A stretch of 64,000 bases of DNA from Sipunculus nudus (taxonomy: Eukaryota > Annelida > Sipuncula > Golfingiida > Sipunculidae): positions 36,896,159 through 36,960,158 of the forward strand of contig CM049313.1 in NCBI GenBank assembly GCA_026874595.1, read 5' to 3'. Below, piece by piece: positions 46,373 to 59,199 of the stretch (within the stretch, counting starts at the first letter, position 1; every line of letters starts with the position of its first letter). Below the pieces are notes generated by a model that was not told where the DNA came from, made no database searches, and saw only the letters and a program-made list of their open reading frames with translations. The position numbers and the translations under genes were made by a program.

Positions 46373-47939
46373 ATGAAGAAGAATCCCTTTGGAAATAGTA
46401 TATATCTAAACAAAAGTATGTCATATAATTTCAAAATTATTAGATGGCTGAAGTTAGAAGAAACAATTTTCTTTGTTAAGGTAATGAATATTAATTTTTT
46501 CTTTGAAAGTGACAGATTTAATACCATATCACACAGATTACATTTTATATTCAGAATAAAATTTTTTTGGTTATAAAATACTTTCATAGGCAGAGGACCT
46601 GTAGTTCTTGTGGAAGACCATATCTAGAAGATACTGATGCTGACATATTGAAACAGGAACCCCGAAATTAATAATATATAACCCTTAATATCAAAATGTC
46701 TAATTAACAGTAAATTATTCATTCCAAAATTAATCATCATCCCTATTTGTATGCAGAATCATACTGGCCATGGAATATAAACTATACTAATGGTTACTGG
46801 CACAAGTCCAGACTTCCCAATGACAAATGTATATGTTTTTAATGGCAAACATTCTCTTAAACTTGTACCCAGAAATATACTTGGCTGATATATGTTTTTG
46901 GTGCATGATGTTAATTCTAAGCTAAGGTCTACTGTAAAGAAGAAACTGGATATTTTGAGGAAAATTCTGGTTAAAAAAAAACAAATAAGGGGTCATCCTT
47001 AGTTCTTCATAAACTCACAAAAAGCTTCCTTAAAACTATCTATCTTTCCACACAGTGCAAGGGCAACCAACCCATGAACACATGTACATTTGAGATTAAT
47101 GTTTTCATCACAGTTGTGTGGTGAAGGTATTCTGTTGTTTAACCTTGGGTTCACATTTTTGTTCTGCCTCTTGTTGGGAATTCATATGAAACAAAAAGTG
47201 ATATTACACTATATAAAGTTGATACAGTAATGGGTGAACTTGCAGTTCCTCAGTGGAAAGTGATGTTATACAGATACATGAAAACTGAAAAAACTTAGAT
47301 ATTTAGCAAAATGCCTTCAATGTTATCAGAATACCACAGAGCTGAAAAATTTTGTTTCTTAAATATACTTAAACCTACAGGTCAAACAAAAAATTTAAGA
47401 ATAAATGGACTTTTGGTACAATATATGACTTGAAGACATACAAGGAAAACCAACTGTGACATGGATAAAATCTTAAAATAGAATAACATTCAATGCATTT
47501 TCAATCGTCAAATTGTTTTGAAAATCATTTTTTTACCACAAAGCGTCATCTTTCTTTAAGGATTTATTAGACCAATTACCTCCAGTGCTAATACATATCT
47601 CATGGCAGAAGATACACATCCGCATTGACATTGATTTGATTGACTTCAGAAGTAGACATTTTTTGCATACCTGCACACATCAGTACACAATAATATACTA
47701 TGCCCTATCTTAATACAATTTGCTTTTTACTCCCTAGATTTCTTTTCACTTTTTGCTTTAGTAAGATCTTACTATGCAGCAGTCTGTCTTTTTTATGTGT
47801 ATTGTTTATGTGTTTATCCGTACATGATGTGAATTTTATTTTATTTACGTATATCTTATAAAGAATGCATGTATGTTGTATCCACTCATAGTGCTCAGAG
47901 TGCTTTAAGGTGAAGTCTGGTATATTTCAGTTAGGCTTT
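46373..47939. other. Unique AT-rich sequence
   Basis: No gene or clear repeat. The last few hundred bases may belong to the 3' UTR of the LINE-like remnant that follows. Confidence 0.35.
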
Positions 47940-48031
47940 TTACTGTAAATGATATTTTTTTTTATATTTGTGTGGACACAATGTAAATTCCAGCTTATGA
48001 TTGATAAAGTATATCTTATCTTATCTTATGT
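47940..48031 (+). mobile_element. Non-LTR retrotransposon 3' end (short tail repeat)
   Basis: Ends TGATAAAGTATATCTTATCT TATCTTATG, an AATAAA-like word followed by a (TTATC)n tail. This is typical of the 3' termini of several LINE clades in invertebrates (known trait). No reverse transcriptase ORF is nearby, so this is a 5'-truncated copy at most. Confidence 0.4.
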
Positions 48032-48369
48032 GTATTACTAAAATAAGCAAATATTGCTTGAAACCAGTGGAAAGAAAGGGAAGATATTAAGAAATCAATG
48101 CTTAAAAAATAAAACCTTAAAACAACATAAATAAATAAAACATTAAAAAAAATATAAAACAGGGAAAATGCCCCTGGCTTCACTGGCTGGTCCAAGTGAC
48201 AGTTTACGAATGAAAAACCAGTTTTACAAAATCTCAGTCAAGCATTCAAGAAAAAGGGAACCTAAAACAAACGGCTGACTTTGGTAATGACTCCCTGGAC
48301 AGTCATAAATATGAGCTTGGTGGTCACCGACACATTACCTTCAATAGTTTAATGTGAAACAATATCACT
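48032..48369. other. Unique AT-rich sequence
   Basis: A-rich stretch near 48100-48170, otherwise nothing recognised. Confidence 0.3.
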
Positions 48370-48610
48370 AGTCTTAGATTATCAACTCTCTAATGTGTGC
48401 TTGTCTGCTCACGACCCACACAGTGGGCATGTCAAGATGGCTGATGAAAAACGCCTTCAGGTTCACGTCCCTATAGCCACAAACCAAAGTCCCCGTACAT
48501 GTAAATAAATGAAAGAAATAATAGTGCCGCTGTCTGTAATGTCCCCTTGAGGTTTTGTTTCCACTAATGATAAACTGCAAATGCAAGGGCCGTTATTTGG
48601 GGGATTGGGC
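48370..48610. promoter_or_regulatory. Candidate conserved non-coding island
   Basis: GC-balanced and CpG-containing (CTCACGACCCACACAG, AAACGCC, GTTCACGTCCC), with TAATGATAAAC and GTAAATAAATG words. The 70-codon minus-strand ORF (48374-48586) is unrecognised. Confidence 0.22.
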
Positions 48611-49009
48611 AATGTATCCTTGCTCTGATAATTGGATAAATAACTTAATTACAATCAAGTTGCACTTAAAAATTACTAATACCATTACAGCACTACTGGT
48701 ATATCAATATCAATGAAAATTCTGATTGATTGTGAAACACATATCCTAGAAATATTGTCTTAATTAAAATACTTACAAGAATAATAATATATCAATAACA
48801 GAGTGTATGCTATTAAACAAGTGACCCCTGGGTCATGACGCTCAGCTGACTGACATGTTGACAATATGTCCTTGCACAGGCTACTAATTAAGATAATGTA
48901 GGTGGCATCATTGTTCATGCATCTTAGCTTTTTTTTTATTAAGACCCATAAGCACAACAAATTTGATGACAATCCAGCCAGCCTTTCCTGAAGAATCTGG
49001 CAATTTGTG
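48611..49009. repeat. Unique sequence grading into a dispersed repeat
   Basis: The right part (from about 48815, TGACCCCTGGGTCATGACGC then GGTGGCATCATT at 48901) resembles the repeat family at 4, 12 and 40 kb, including TTTGATGACAATCCAGCCAG and TTTCCTGAAGAAT. The left part is unique. Confidence 0.45.
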
Positions 49010-49870
49010 TGTATTTTGCATTATTTCTGGGGTGCTCAAACATACCCAAAAACTTTGAGAATATGGACAGTGACTGAATTTCAGGTTGCTGGGGAGAACT
49101 TTTGAGGAACTCTCAGGATGTCAAGTTAGAAGTTTCTTGGCCAAATGGTTATGATTTACTTTGGTATCAAATTTTCAATCATTCTGAGGGGTGCTTAAAA
49201 GCCCTATAGCTCAGGAAATATAGGTAACAGAGACCTAATTTCACTTTTTCAAGGAGACTTTTCATGGACCTCCCTGGATTTAAAGTTAGAAGATTCCAGG
49301 TCCAATGGTTATGATTTGTGCCCTGCTTTGGTATCAAATTTTTAATTATGCTGGGGGTGTTTATAAGCCCCATAGCTCTGAGAATAATTTTAAGTTTCCA
49401 AGGATAATTTTCACAGACCTCCGTGGATGTCAAGTTAAATGATTCTAGAACCAATGGTTACAATTTGTGCCCTGTTTATGGATGACTGCATCTTTGAAGG
49501 TCTCAAAAATAGAGAAAAATAATGTGTTAACATTTTTAAAAGTCCAGGTGGCGCCACCAGTCTGCAGGAACTGAGGGAACACTCCGTAATGCATATGCAT
49601 GCAAAGAATCATGAAGATCAATTCACTGGTTGTTCAGATACTTGAGCTTTTGTATTAAATTTTTCATTATTCTGGGGGTGGGGGGTTACTTCTAAGCCCC
49701 ATAGCTTGAAGAATATGAGTAACAGAGACCTAATTCCAGGTTTCCATGGAAACTTTTCATGGACCTCACTGGATGTAATGTGAGAAGATTCAAGGTCCAA
49801 TGGTTATGATTTGTGCCCTGTTAACGGACAGACGGCTGGCCGGAAGACGGACAAAGAGTGATCCCTATGG
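49010..49870. repeat. Dispersed repeat with four about 150-170-bp units and GGACAGACGG tail
   Basis: Units start near 49018, 49167, 49331 and 49650. They share GGTATCAAATTTTTAAT, CTGGGGGTG, AGCCCCATAGCTC, ACAGAGACCTAATT, TTTTCATGGACCTC, GGATGTCAAGTTAGAAGATT and CCAATGGTTATGATTTG. GGTGGCGCCACC lies at 49547-49558 and GTTAACGGACAGACGGC near 49820. The ORFs here are non-coding. Confidence 0.7.
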
Positions 49871-51039
49871 ATCAATGAAAAATGGCTGAACTAATCCTCA
49901 TAATTATAATAAGTTTCCTTATTCTTATAATAAGTTTATAAGAATTCTACAGCTGCAAGATATACTGGCGGTGTGGCCTAAAATGCCAGAGTAACGCCAA
50001 ATATTTTTAATCTTTCACTTCAGCCATACTATGTTTATACACAAACACTTATAGTATTTATAACGAAATGAATTGACAGAGTGTTTCAGTGAAAAAAAAT
50101 GTTAAAAAACTATTCTCTATTTCTAACAGGATCATTTTTTCTGTGTTGTGTTGTTTACTGTAGACTTTAAAAAAATGATTTATCTAGAGAGCAGCCTGAG
50201 TCAGCTATATCTGTCCAAGCATCCTAACTAAACTTTCTTGTGTGCACAGCTACCCAAAATATATGTCACACCTCATCAACTCAATAGTTGTCTCCAGGAG
50301 GGTGGGCCCTAATCACATTGAATGGGCATGGCATTTGGCCAGGACAAAGACTGCTCTATCTCATAATGGTAAAGAATCTTGTAAATTAAAAACATATTGC
50401 ACTGATCATGAATACCTCCATTATTTCATGGACTGTTCCAATTTTATCTTGTCATCTGATTTCTCCACTAATTTTTTCATTAAAATCTGTTCACAGCTTT
50501 CTGAGTTTTACTGCTAACAGGTAAACCAAAGAATCGACCAACTAAGGGAAAAAATATAATATATGCCCCATGGGGGAGGCATATGAAAGAACATTCTTTG
50601 AAATGACTCAACAACAGGACTGCTCTATCTTCTGCAACTTTTTCCTCAATAACAATAAATGCAGCAAATGCTCTAACTGTCTGGATAAACAGCTTCAACA
50701 GAAAAATGTTCTTATTCTCAACTGAAATATTATTTAGCTCAGCCTGTCACTTGAACTGTCTTTTTCAAGAAAAAGTCTTTTTTTTTTAACTGAAACATAG
50801 CATCCAATTATATAAGTCAAGATAAAAATAATAAAATACAGTTAAACTGAGTGTAAAAAGTAGAAAATAGACAGGTGTGATTTACAAATTATGCAAGTTC
50901 AATCAATGAAAATAGAAATTAGATTTTTGTATCTAATGACACTGTATGCAAATAATACTATTTTCAATAATATCCAAGTCACTTTTGATAAGTTCAGATT
51001 TAATGTATCCTTGTGACACTGATGTCTGGCTTGTCAAAT
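49871..51039. other. Mostly unique AT-rich sequence
   Basis: Contains one weak exon-like segment (50250-50368). The AGGTGTGA word near 50873 is T-box-like. Confidence 0.35.
50250..50368 (+). other. Possible internal exon
   Basis: Acceptor TTGTGTGCACAG (AG at 50248-50249) and a weak donor ATG|GTAAAG (GT at 50369-50370) bracket 119 nt. Only one frame is open: one base, then 39 codons starting YPKYMSHLINSIVVSRRVGP, then one base. No domain is recognised, and the frame continues open past the donor to a stop at 50515-50517. Confidence 0.15.
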
Positions 51040-51185
51040 AGTAACTGTGGCGGGCAGCCAGCAAGACCACAAGCTTTTGCTGAAATGGTGCCTACCAGTG
51101 ATCTGCGAGACAGATATTTACCAATAACCGTGGAGCTGAAAAAGTGAGCGAGGCTTGTTTTCAGTTCCAATGGAGTTAATAAGAA
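51040..51185. promoter_or_regulatory. Small GC-balanced island
   Basis: Contains TAACTGTGGCGGG, AACCGTGG (Runt-like cores) and GCAGCCAGC in otherwise AT-rich flanks. Candidate regulatory element by composition only. Confidence 0.18.
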
Positions 51186-51479
51186 GCCTTCAGTTTTAGA
51201 AAAAATGAAGGAATCAAATTATTGGATCTTGCAAAGGCAATTTCCCTAACCTCATAAGACCCATAAAATTGAGGGGAACTGACTTGTGAAGTCAAAACAC
51301 TGCAGTGCCTATTTGCAACAACTTAGGTTGGTGGCTTTTCTATTGCATGGTATTGTTTAAGTCTAGTAAGTGTATCCCTGATGTGATTATGTTGTTATCC
51401 TCCATGTCAAATACATTAACTCAAGTTAAATAGATCAACAGTTACTTGATCTGAATACAATTGTCTCTCCTTCGTCCAA
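51186..51479. other. Unique AT-rich sequence
   Basis: Nothing recognised. Confidence 0.3.
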
Positions 51480-52245
51480 CACGTAGCTATGCAGTGTACA
51501 CTCTAACTTGACTGTGTAGTTATGGATGTGGCTATGCTGTGTACACTCTAACTTGACTGTGTAGTTATAGACGTGGCTATGCAGTGTACACTCTAACTTG
51601 ACTGTGTAGTTGTAGACATGGCTATGCAGTGTACACTCTAACTTGACTGTGTAGTTATAGACGTGGCTATGCAGTGTACACTCTAACTTGACTGTGTAGT
51701 TTCAGACGTAGCTCTGCAGTGTACACTCTATCTTGACTCTGTAGTTATAGACGTGGCTATGCAGTGTACACTCTAACTTGACTGTGTAGTTATAGACGTG
51801 GCTATGCAGTGTACACTCTAACTTGAATGTGTAGTTATAGACGTGGCTATGCAGTGTACACTCTAACTTGACCGTGTAGTTATAGACGTGGCTATGCAGT
51901 GTACACTCTAACTTGACTGTGTAGTTATAGACGTGGCTATGCAGTGCACACTCTAACTTGACTGTGTAGTTATAGACGTAGCTATGCAGTGTACACTCTA
52001 ACTTGACTGTGTAGTTGTAGACGTGGCTATGCAGTGTACACTCTAACTTGACTGTGTAGTTATAGACGTAGCTATGCAGTGTACACTCTAACTTGACTGT
52101 GTAGTTATAGACGTGGCTATGCAGTGCACACTCTAACTTGACTGTGTAGTTATAGACATAGCTATGCAGTGTACACTCTAACTTGACTGTGTAGTTATAG
52201 ACGTAGCTATGCAGTGTACACTCTAACTTGACTCTGTAGTTATAG
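51480..52245. repeat. 45-bp minisatellite, 17 copies
   Basis: Unit GCTATGCAGTGTACACTCTA ACTTGACTGTGTAGTTATAG ACGTG, spacing 45 (51621 to 51666). Copies are highly uniform. GTGTACAC is a perfect palindrome present in nearly every unit (GTGCACAC in two). Despite the codon-multiple period, stops in the unit prevent long ORFs. Confidence 0.96.
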
Positions 52246-52789
52246 AAACACAGCCAATGTTTGGACTTAAACTAAATGTGGTGTGAGTTTTTGAAAGGTT
52301 GAATGCCTTTGTGATTACTTCATAAATGGTAATAGTTTCTTATGAATTTTGAATAACAGTATCCTTGTAACTACAATAAAACACAAAAAGATAATACAAG
52401 TTTTGTTTCCAGTAAAGGATGAAAAAAAGTAAATATAAAAATAATTAATATTTAATCTAATTTATTACTAAATTGGAATATTTAATGTTTATTTTAGAAA
52501 ATACAAATACTGGTGATGAATGGTTTGCAAATCTCTGGTTTACAATAAAAATTTGGTTTACAGCTGGCATTAATTTTAAATAACACTTTTGAAGCCAATT
52601 TTTATTATTCCATATTTTCAAATGTATCTCAATGCAACATATTTCATAAAAATATTGAGTCAGATGATTTAACAACATATATACATACATATTACATATA
52701 AATTATATATATTACAAATATATCAACTAAATGTGAGCAGTCTGACATTAGTTTCAAAACAATGGGAACCAAAAACCTTTATTGGTGGG
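52246..52789. other. Unique AT-rich sequence
   Basis: Very AT-rich, with TATATACATA-type words near 52678-52730. No gene. Confidence 0.35.
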
Positions 52790-53095
52790 TTTTTTATGCA
52801 CAGGCAGGAAAAGGCAGGGTGACATGTGACTAAATTATGAGGCCAGGTGTCAAGTGAAGGTATGACTGGACTGGAAAGTGCTGGTGTTAACTGCATTCGG
52901 AATTCTGCCGAAGAATTACACCTCACACCTGCCCGAACATTAGTCTGATGACAAAACAAACCTTCTCGCTGATGGATGTTGCGTGCTCCACGAGTCTGCC
53001 CATCTGGCCGTGTGCCCTGTAAATGATTCCTACAAGGACAACGTCAAAACACACCAGAACCTTGCAGATGATTAGGTGACATCAGGGTCTGTTAT
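52790..53095. promoter_or_regulatory. GC-balanced island with clustered T-box-like words
   Basis: TTACACCT and TCACACCT overlap at 52916-52930, and AGGTGT occurs at 52845-52850. TCACACCT is the reverse of the Brachyury/T-box core AGGTGTGA. The segment is non-repetitive and CpG-containing (CATTCGGAATTC, GTTGCGTGCTCCACGAG). The minus ORF 52723-52959 is unrecognised. Confidence 0.28.
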
Positions 53096-54303
53096 TTTAA
53101 CCCTGAGCAATATAATTAGCCTAAGAAAACAGCAAGAGTAAAGCTTTATAGGCTTATTTTTTTAAAATAAAACCATACACATACAATAAGGACTTCACTG
53201 GATTGTTTTATATGTTGTATTAACTCAGGTCATCAATATTAATTATTGTTAAAAATGTGTAAAGAGTAAATTTGAATTTAAAGGATGTGATTTGTAATTT
53301 AAACCCACTCAAATTTTATAGATAATAATCATCATAAAAAAGGACTTGAATTTTGTCTGATTACTGTAGAACATAAGCAAAGAAAGAATAAGGACCATGC
53401 AAATAAAATTTTTGTAATTTTAAATCTACTTGCAAATTTCAGAAATGTTTATACAAAGTACTGGTTTATTGAAGTTAACTTTTTAATCATGAATCATATA
53501 ATCAATACATGGTGAAACAGACACATGAAAGGTTAGTAACTGTATTGGCATTTTACTATATTTATTGTAGAAAAAATGACATGGGATGTTTTCTTTTTAG
53601 TCTATGCTACACTGTCCATTCAAAGGACATAGAGGGTTCTGTTTTTACCTGTTATTTTATCCATGCTCTCTGCAGGTAATTTTAGAGAATGAAGGTGAAT
53701 TGAAAGAATATACATATACATAAAGAATACAGTTTTCAGATAATAATTACTACAATTATTTGTTAATGCAGTAACTAATGTCCATAAATGGAGCATATCA
53801 TTTTATGAGGCCCTTTTCTTCTCTATTATGATGAGAATGTTTTCTTGCTGAATGAAAATAAAAAGATAATTTCCAAATGAAATTATCTATTTAATCATAT
53901 TTATGATTTTATTACATGACAAACAAAAACAGACCACTTTAAGTAGTATACCATGTAAGTATATTTAACAGCTGTTCATGGTAAAAAGAAGAAAAAATAA
54001 AATCCCTTTGTAGCTCTGCTTTCAAGGGCAAAGTTTAACAGACAACATATTTCAAGGAAATTTAAAATCTATTTGTTCTAATTTCAAGTGATCATTTGTT
54101 TTGGCCAATGATAATTCTTAACTTAGTAAGCAAAGTATGGTGCTGTATATTGACAGTATCACAATTTGTACAAAGATCCAAAGTTAGGAGAATCTAAACA
54201 CTTCAAACAAAGTAGTATACGGCATATATAGAATCAGCTAATTTATTGTAATAATTAACTTCTTTTCACATGAGATACGGTGAGGAAAGTGTGTTAAATT
54301 CTC
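53096..54303. other. Unique AT-rich sequence
   Basis: No gene. A good acceptor (CTCTCTGCAG, AG at 53674-53675) is followed in phase 0 by 15 open codons and TAA (53721-53723). Confidence 0.35.
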
Positions 54304-54405
54304 TCAAGAATCAATATGATTATCAAGACTGTACAGTTACTGATGGCTCTGACAAGAATCAATATGATTATCAAGACTATATTTGATTACTGATGGCTCT
54401 GACAT
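54304..54405. repeat. Two-copy 48-bp direct repeat
   Basis: CAAGAATCAATATGATTATC AAGACT and TTACTGATGGCTCTGACA each occur twice at an offset of 48. Confidence 0.85.
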
Positions 54406-55889
54406 GGATCACCATAAAATTGATGCAGTCTTCATACATGGTACAGCATATGATGTTTTAGATCATTCTTTATCTATGTCGCACAAAAATGTGAAATATA
54501 TATCAATTAAAAGCAAAAATAAGTGCATTTGAAATGTTTTACCTTTTCAGTTGCATAAAGATAATGCAGCATTTATTTCACTATTTCTTAGTTATAATAA
54601 AAGTTAATAAATTTTCATTATAAAATACAGATATGTAAAGATAACCCCTTGTAAATGATATTTACTTCAAAGATTAAACAGCTTAAGGTGATATCAAAAT
54701 TTAAAAAAAATTGTTCCACGAATTCACTGCTCCCTTTTTTAGCAGATAAATTATTTTTTTTGCAAATTAAGACCAGTTCCTTGGTAATGTTGCTATTTTG
54801 TTCTATGGCACAAATTCACTGAAAAAAAATCTTAAGTTATGGCAAAACGACTACATTATGTGTTGATCATACACAGCATTACAAGAATGGAAGCAAATTT
54901 TCTTTGAAAGCTGGCAAAATTCCACTTGTGTCTTGACCAGTAAAGAAATAATTCACCCACTTCAAATAGCTAAGCAGCTGCCGTGTATGATATGGGTTAA
55001 CAAAAAAATTTCTCTGAATTCAGAGATAACTTGTAAATGGTAAATAAGCAATGAACAACACATGCCTGGACATAATGAACAGCTTGGTCAAGCAATACCA
55101 CTGTGGGCATTTCACCTTATTATCGACAATCAACAAATTCTTGAATCTTATAAATTACTGTAATTTTTTAAAAGGGGTTATTACCAAAAGAGCAAACACT
55201 GGAACACATTCCTTTCCTGCTGAGCTGTCCAGAAAATAAACATTCTGAAGAAATTTAAGAGTTCTCGTGGGTCTATCAATGTGCCGTTTAAAATTTTCAC
55301 CAGTCATCTGACTTGAATATATTTCTTACTTCCCCTTTATCAGATAAGAATGTTCACTCTTTTCTTTGAGACACTACACATAAAAACCTTCACCCTAAGA
55401 AATCTATTAATTATTTTTTCAAGGTTTACTTAAATCCTAAAAATTTATGTAAAACACCTCTGTCTTGCTTTTTTATCAAATACTTCATGGTGAAAAATTT
55501 CATATGTTTTTCTGTATGTCCTATGCATAAAACTGAAAATAAAGGCCACTAAAGCTCAAAGTAATAATATTAATCTCTAAAAATAAAAAAAGAATGAATG
55601 AAAAAAAAAAAAAAACTAATAAAAAACTTTCTCAATTTTCTAACTGCTTGATAAGTTTTAAACATGAATGCTGCACTTTGCTCACAGCTGATACAATTCT
55701 CCTGAAGAAAATGAAAAGAATATAGAATCTATGTATATCAACATCAAAAATGCATAAATAATCTACAGACATTAAATGTAAGTGGTGGACAGGTGTCCTG
55801 TGATTGCTGGGGTTGTCTAGAAGATTTGTTGCCTTCTAGAAAAAATCAGAAAGATATAGATTTTGTCATTTTTTCATCAGAGACAGGGT
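54406..55889. other. Unique AT-rich sequence
   Basis: No gene or mobile element recognised. A poly-A run lies near 55601-55615. Confidence 0.35.
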
Positions 55890-56490
55890 ATTAAAAATGT
55901 GAGGCCGAGTGTTAAGAGGATTATGCAAAGGAAACTGGACTGGGCGGCAGCTGGGGAGCTTTAAAGGACACCTGCCAAACAAATCTTAGTGGACCAGTCC
56001 ACTGAGACCACGCTGATATGTCTCGCTGTGATAACCTCCACAGAAGCCAACTTCAAGAGAGAAGTTCACTTTGTCTCGTCTTGCTGCCAAAGTCAGCCCT
56101 TGCTGCAGTATTTCCTGTCAGCCTGTATTGGATAACTGGATAAGCAAGCCCAGCCCAGACACAGCCCGAATGGGCATCCCCAAGTGCAGACCACTCAATT
56201 CTATTTCCCAAAAACTTCAAATCTGTAAGGATTTACTTGATCAAATGCAGTCTCCTGACACATGTGCACCAAGGAGGCCAAAGGTTGTTTTTTTATGGTC
56301 TGTTTAAGTGAATTTGAGTGTCGGTTTCCTCCAGATGCAGGAAGCAACATCAGGTTTGGCTTTATAATTGCAATCCATCATGAGAGAATCTTCAGAAAGT
56401 CTTGTGACGCCGGCAATCTGGCTCAAATCACGGCACAAAAGGTAGATAATTCTGTGAAGGTTACTCCTGTACAGCTAATGCACTAGACCC
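55890..56490. promoter_or_regulatory. GC-balanced island, candidate conserved non-coding element
   Basis: One of the least AT-rich unique segments, with GGGCGGCAGCTGGGGAGC, GACGCCGGCAATC and CACCTGCC. Two overlapping plus-strand ORFs in different frames (56071-56307, 56262-56486) have no recognised domain and no clear splice frame. Regulatory function is inferred from composition only. Confidence 0.25.
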
Positions 56491-57470
56491 CTCAGGACCA
56501 CAAGAACCAGTTTCCTAAATAATTTTTTAGAATTTATACTCATGAGGGTGTATCTTAAAACAAATGTTGCCCTGAGCATCTAGATAAAACAAAGCCCTTC
56601 ACATGACAAAGGGAAATAAATTACCAGGGATGCTTGAATCTGAAGATAGAAAGGATAATATAAATTTTATTTCTCCATGACTGCATGTGTTCTTGAATGT
56701 TCCTTTGCATTTAGTATGGTGAAATTATAATGTTTATTATTATATCTGCTAAGGTAAAAGTATAAACCTGTTCTATTACATGATATAATGCCATATTTAC
56801 CTATAAACCTCTGAAATAGTCCTAAATTAAGCTCATAAACATTCTTCTTTAAGTAGGAATTATTATCAATAATTACGAAGACTTTGTTACCTTTTTCACT
56901 GGAAAAATTTCATTTCATTCTATATTTATAAAAATAAAAAACATGTATCTGTATTTGATGAAATATATTTGAAATTTACTGACAAAAAGTTATCTATATA
57001 TAACATTCACTCTAATAATACTTGAACAAAAGTGTGCACAAAGTTAAGTCACTTTTTTGGTATTACTTGCTCACAACAATAATTCATTATTTTCTTATTC
57101 ATAAGAAATATCTATATTTAATTATGATATATAAAGTTTAGTTGGCTGGCAATAAATATAGTAATGTGGAGCCATGTAAATTTTCAGAAACGAAACTGTG
57201 GATAATGTCATTTGGGCGGTACCAGGAAATGTGGCTGTACATTTGGATAATTATGTCTGTCCTGTCTAACAACGCAGTGTACTAAACAATGTACCATGTC
57301 ATCATTATATCACACACCATTTCCATGTTACTTTTTTTGGTGACACGAGGTGACATAAGTTTACCGAGGGTAATGGTATTATTCTTAAGAGCCATTTTTT
57401 CCTTATCTTCCTGTGGACTGATCCTAGGGAAAGAAAAAAAGAGAACACATTAGGGAAACAAACGATGGCA
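56491..57470. other. Unique AT-rich sequence
   Basis: Nothing recognised. Confidence 0.35.
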
Positions 57471-57745
57471 GTAAAACCTTTCTCCATTGATCTGCGTCAA
57501 GAAGCATCCTGGCGATATTGGGCACGTGGCTAGAGGGCACCTCGAGAGAGACGTCTAGCCTCCGGAGCCAGCTCTGGCCTTCTGATTACATGCTTACTTT
57601 ATTGGCCTCTGCACGGAGATGTACAGCGTTTTGATCAAATTAGTCCATTAGAAAGAGAAAAAACACTAAAGCTGGTTGCCAAGATGCAGGTCTGTGGCCT
57701 TAGACATCAATCTGACATTACAAGCTTATTAGGAACGGTTCTGTT
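57471..57745. promoter_or_regulatory. Candidate conserved non-coding island
   Basis: CpG-containing, non-repetitive (GCGTCAAGAAGCATCC, GGGCACGTGGC with a CACGTG E-box, GAGACGTCTAGCC), followed by TTGATCAAATTAG. No ORF spans it. Confidence 0.25.
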
Positions 57746-59199
57746 TTGACTTGTCTAAATTTTGAACCAGACAGTTGATGTGTATTCTGGCAGGTTAGAG
57801 TACGGAAATCAGAATTATTTGTTTTATCCAACACTTGCTACACTTATCTCTTACCCTCTGATTATTCACGCTTTGCTTGTTCACTATATCATCTAGGTTT
57901 TATCCTTAGGCTATTAACTAAACCAACCAAAATCCACCTATTTTGTTTGAAACTTAATAAAGGGATTTTGCACCCTTATATGTATTCATTAAGTCTTCAT
58001 ATGTATATATATGCATATATGTCATTAATTTTTTTTAAGTGAGATTCAATGATAACAGTTGCATTTCCAAATCAGCTGCGACAAGTATCCTAATGTTCAG
58101 TTACCTGATATCTTTGTGTTCTTTATAATTTCATCTTTCTTATATTTTAGAAATTAATATTTGTACAGATAATTTGAAAATTTATAAAACATATTTAAAG
58201 GTTAAAAGTCTTATTACAGCTGAGATTCTGCAGAACACAACATGGAAGACACAAATGTAACAAGCAAAAATACTCAGCACAACACCAGTAAAATGGACCA
58301 ACTTCAACTACGTAGGCCATACGGCCTCACCTGTCAGTTACCTAAAGAACTCGCTGATATATGAGCAAACATTGTCAAACCCACTCCTTTTATCTTTGGT
58401 GGTTTGTTAATATCTATTCAGCATAACACAGGCATGCTGACATAAAAGGCTGCCCGCATGTTGCTGAAGAGCAGGAGATAAATTAATGAATCACCCTGAT
58501 CAAATTTTCAAATGTCCTTAAAAATATCATGGCCACTGTGTAACCTTTTGAAACAATATCAACTCCAGCACTACGTGGGTCTCTGTGTGCCTGTCTGTTT
58601 GTGACTGTCTACAAGGGAGTAACCATTATAATATAAGAACCACACAGGTTTCTGTTTGGCTATCAGTGTATGACTGTTAAAAATTCTTCCAGTGAACAAT
58701 GATTGACAACTGTGTAATAGTCCAAGAAATTGTAATATTTAATATTAACTGGTCATAGTATTTTCTCTTGTTAATTAGGCATGGTAGCAAAACACTTATT
58801 AGCTTATGTTGACAATTTAGGTAATAATCAGATTGGATATGCATGGGAGCCTTTTCTTAATGCCACACCAGATGACTAGTGGAAAACCAGAGTCGGAGAA
58901 TTAACCAGCAGATGGACAATTATAATATTATACTGTTGTTTACCCATAAGGAAGTGAAGAAATAACAAAACTTGATCCTGGCATGGTTGGTCATGCAAAC
59001 AAACAGATTATGCTTACCTCTGTAGAAAACTGTATTTACTTTATATGTTTTAGGTCATGTGATTGCAAGCATTGCTTGCAGGGTTAATGGACATATATTA
59101 CATCAGAGAGTGACTATAGAAAATCAGGAAAGAGTGAAGATGTTGAGGAAAATGTAGTGAAAACTTTGACAATTCGAGAAAAAAAGGACTTTTAGTTAG
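57746..59199. other. Unique, mostly AT-rich sequence
   Basis: A GC-balanced patch at about 58250-58520 (CTACGTAGGCCATACGGCC, CACCTGTCAG) could be a further regulatory island. No gene seen. Confidence 0.3.
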
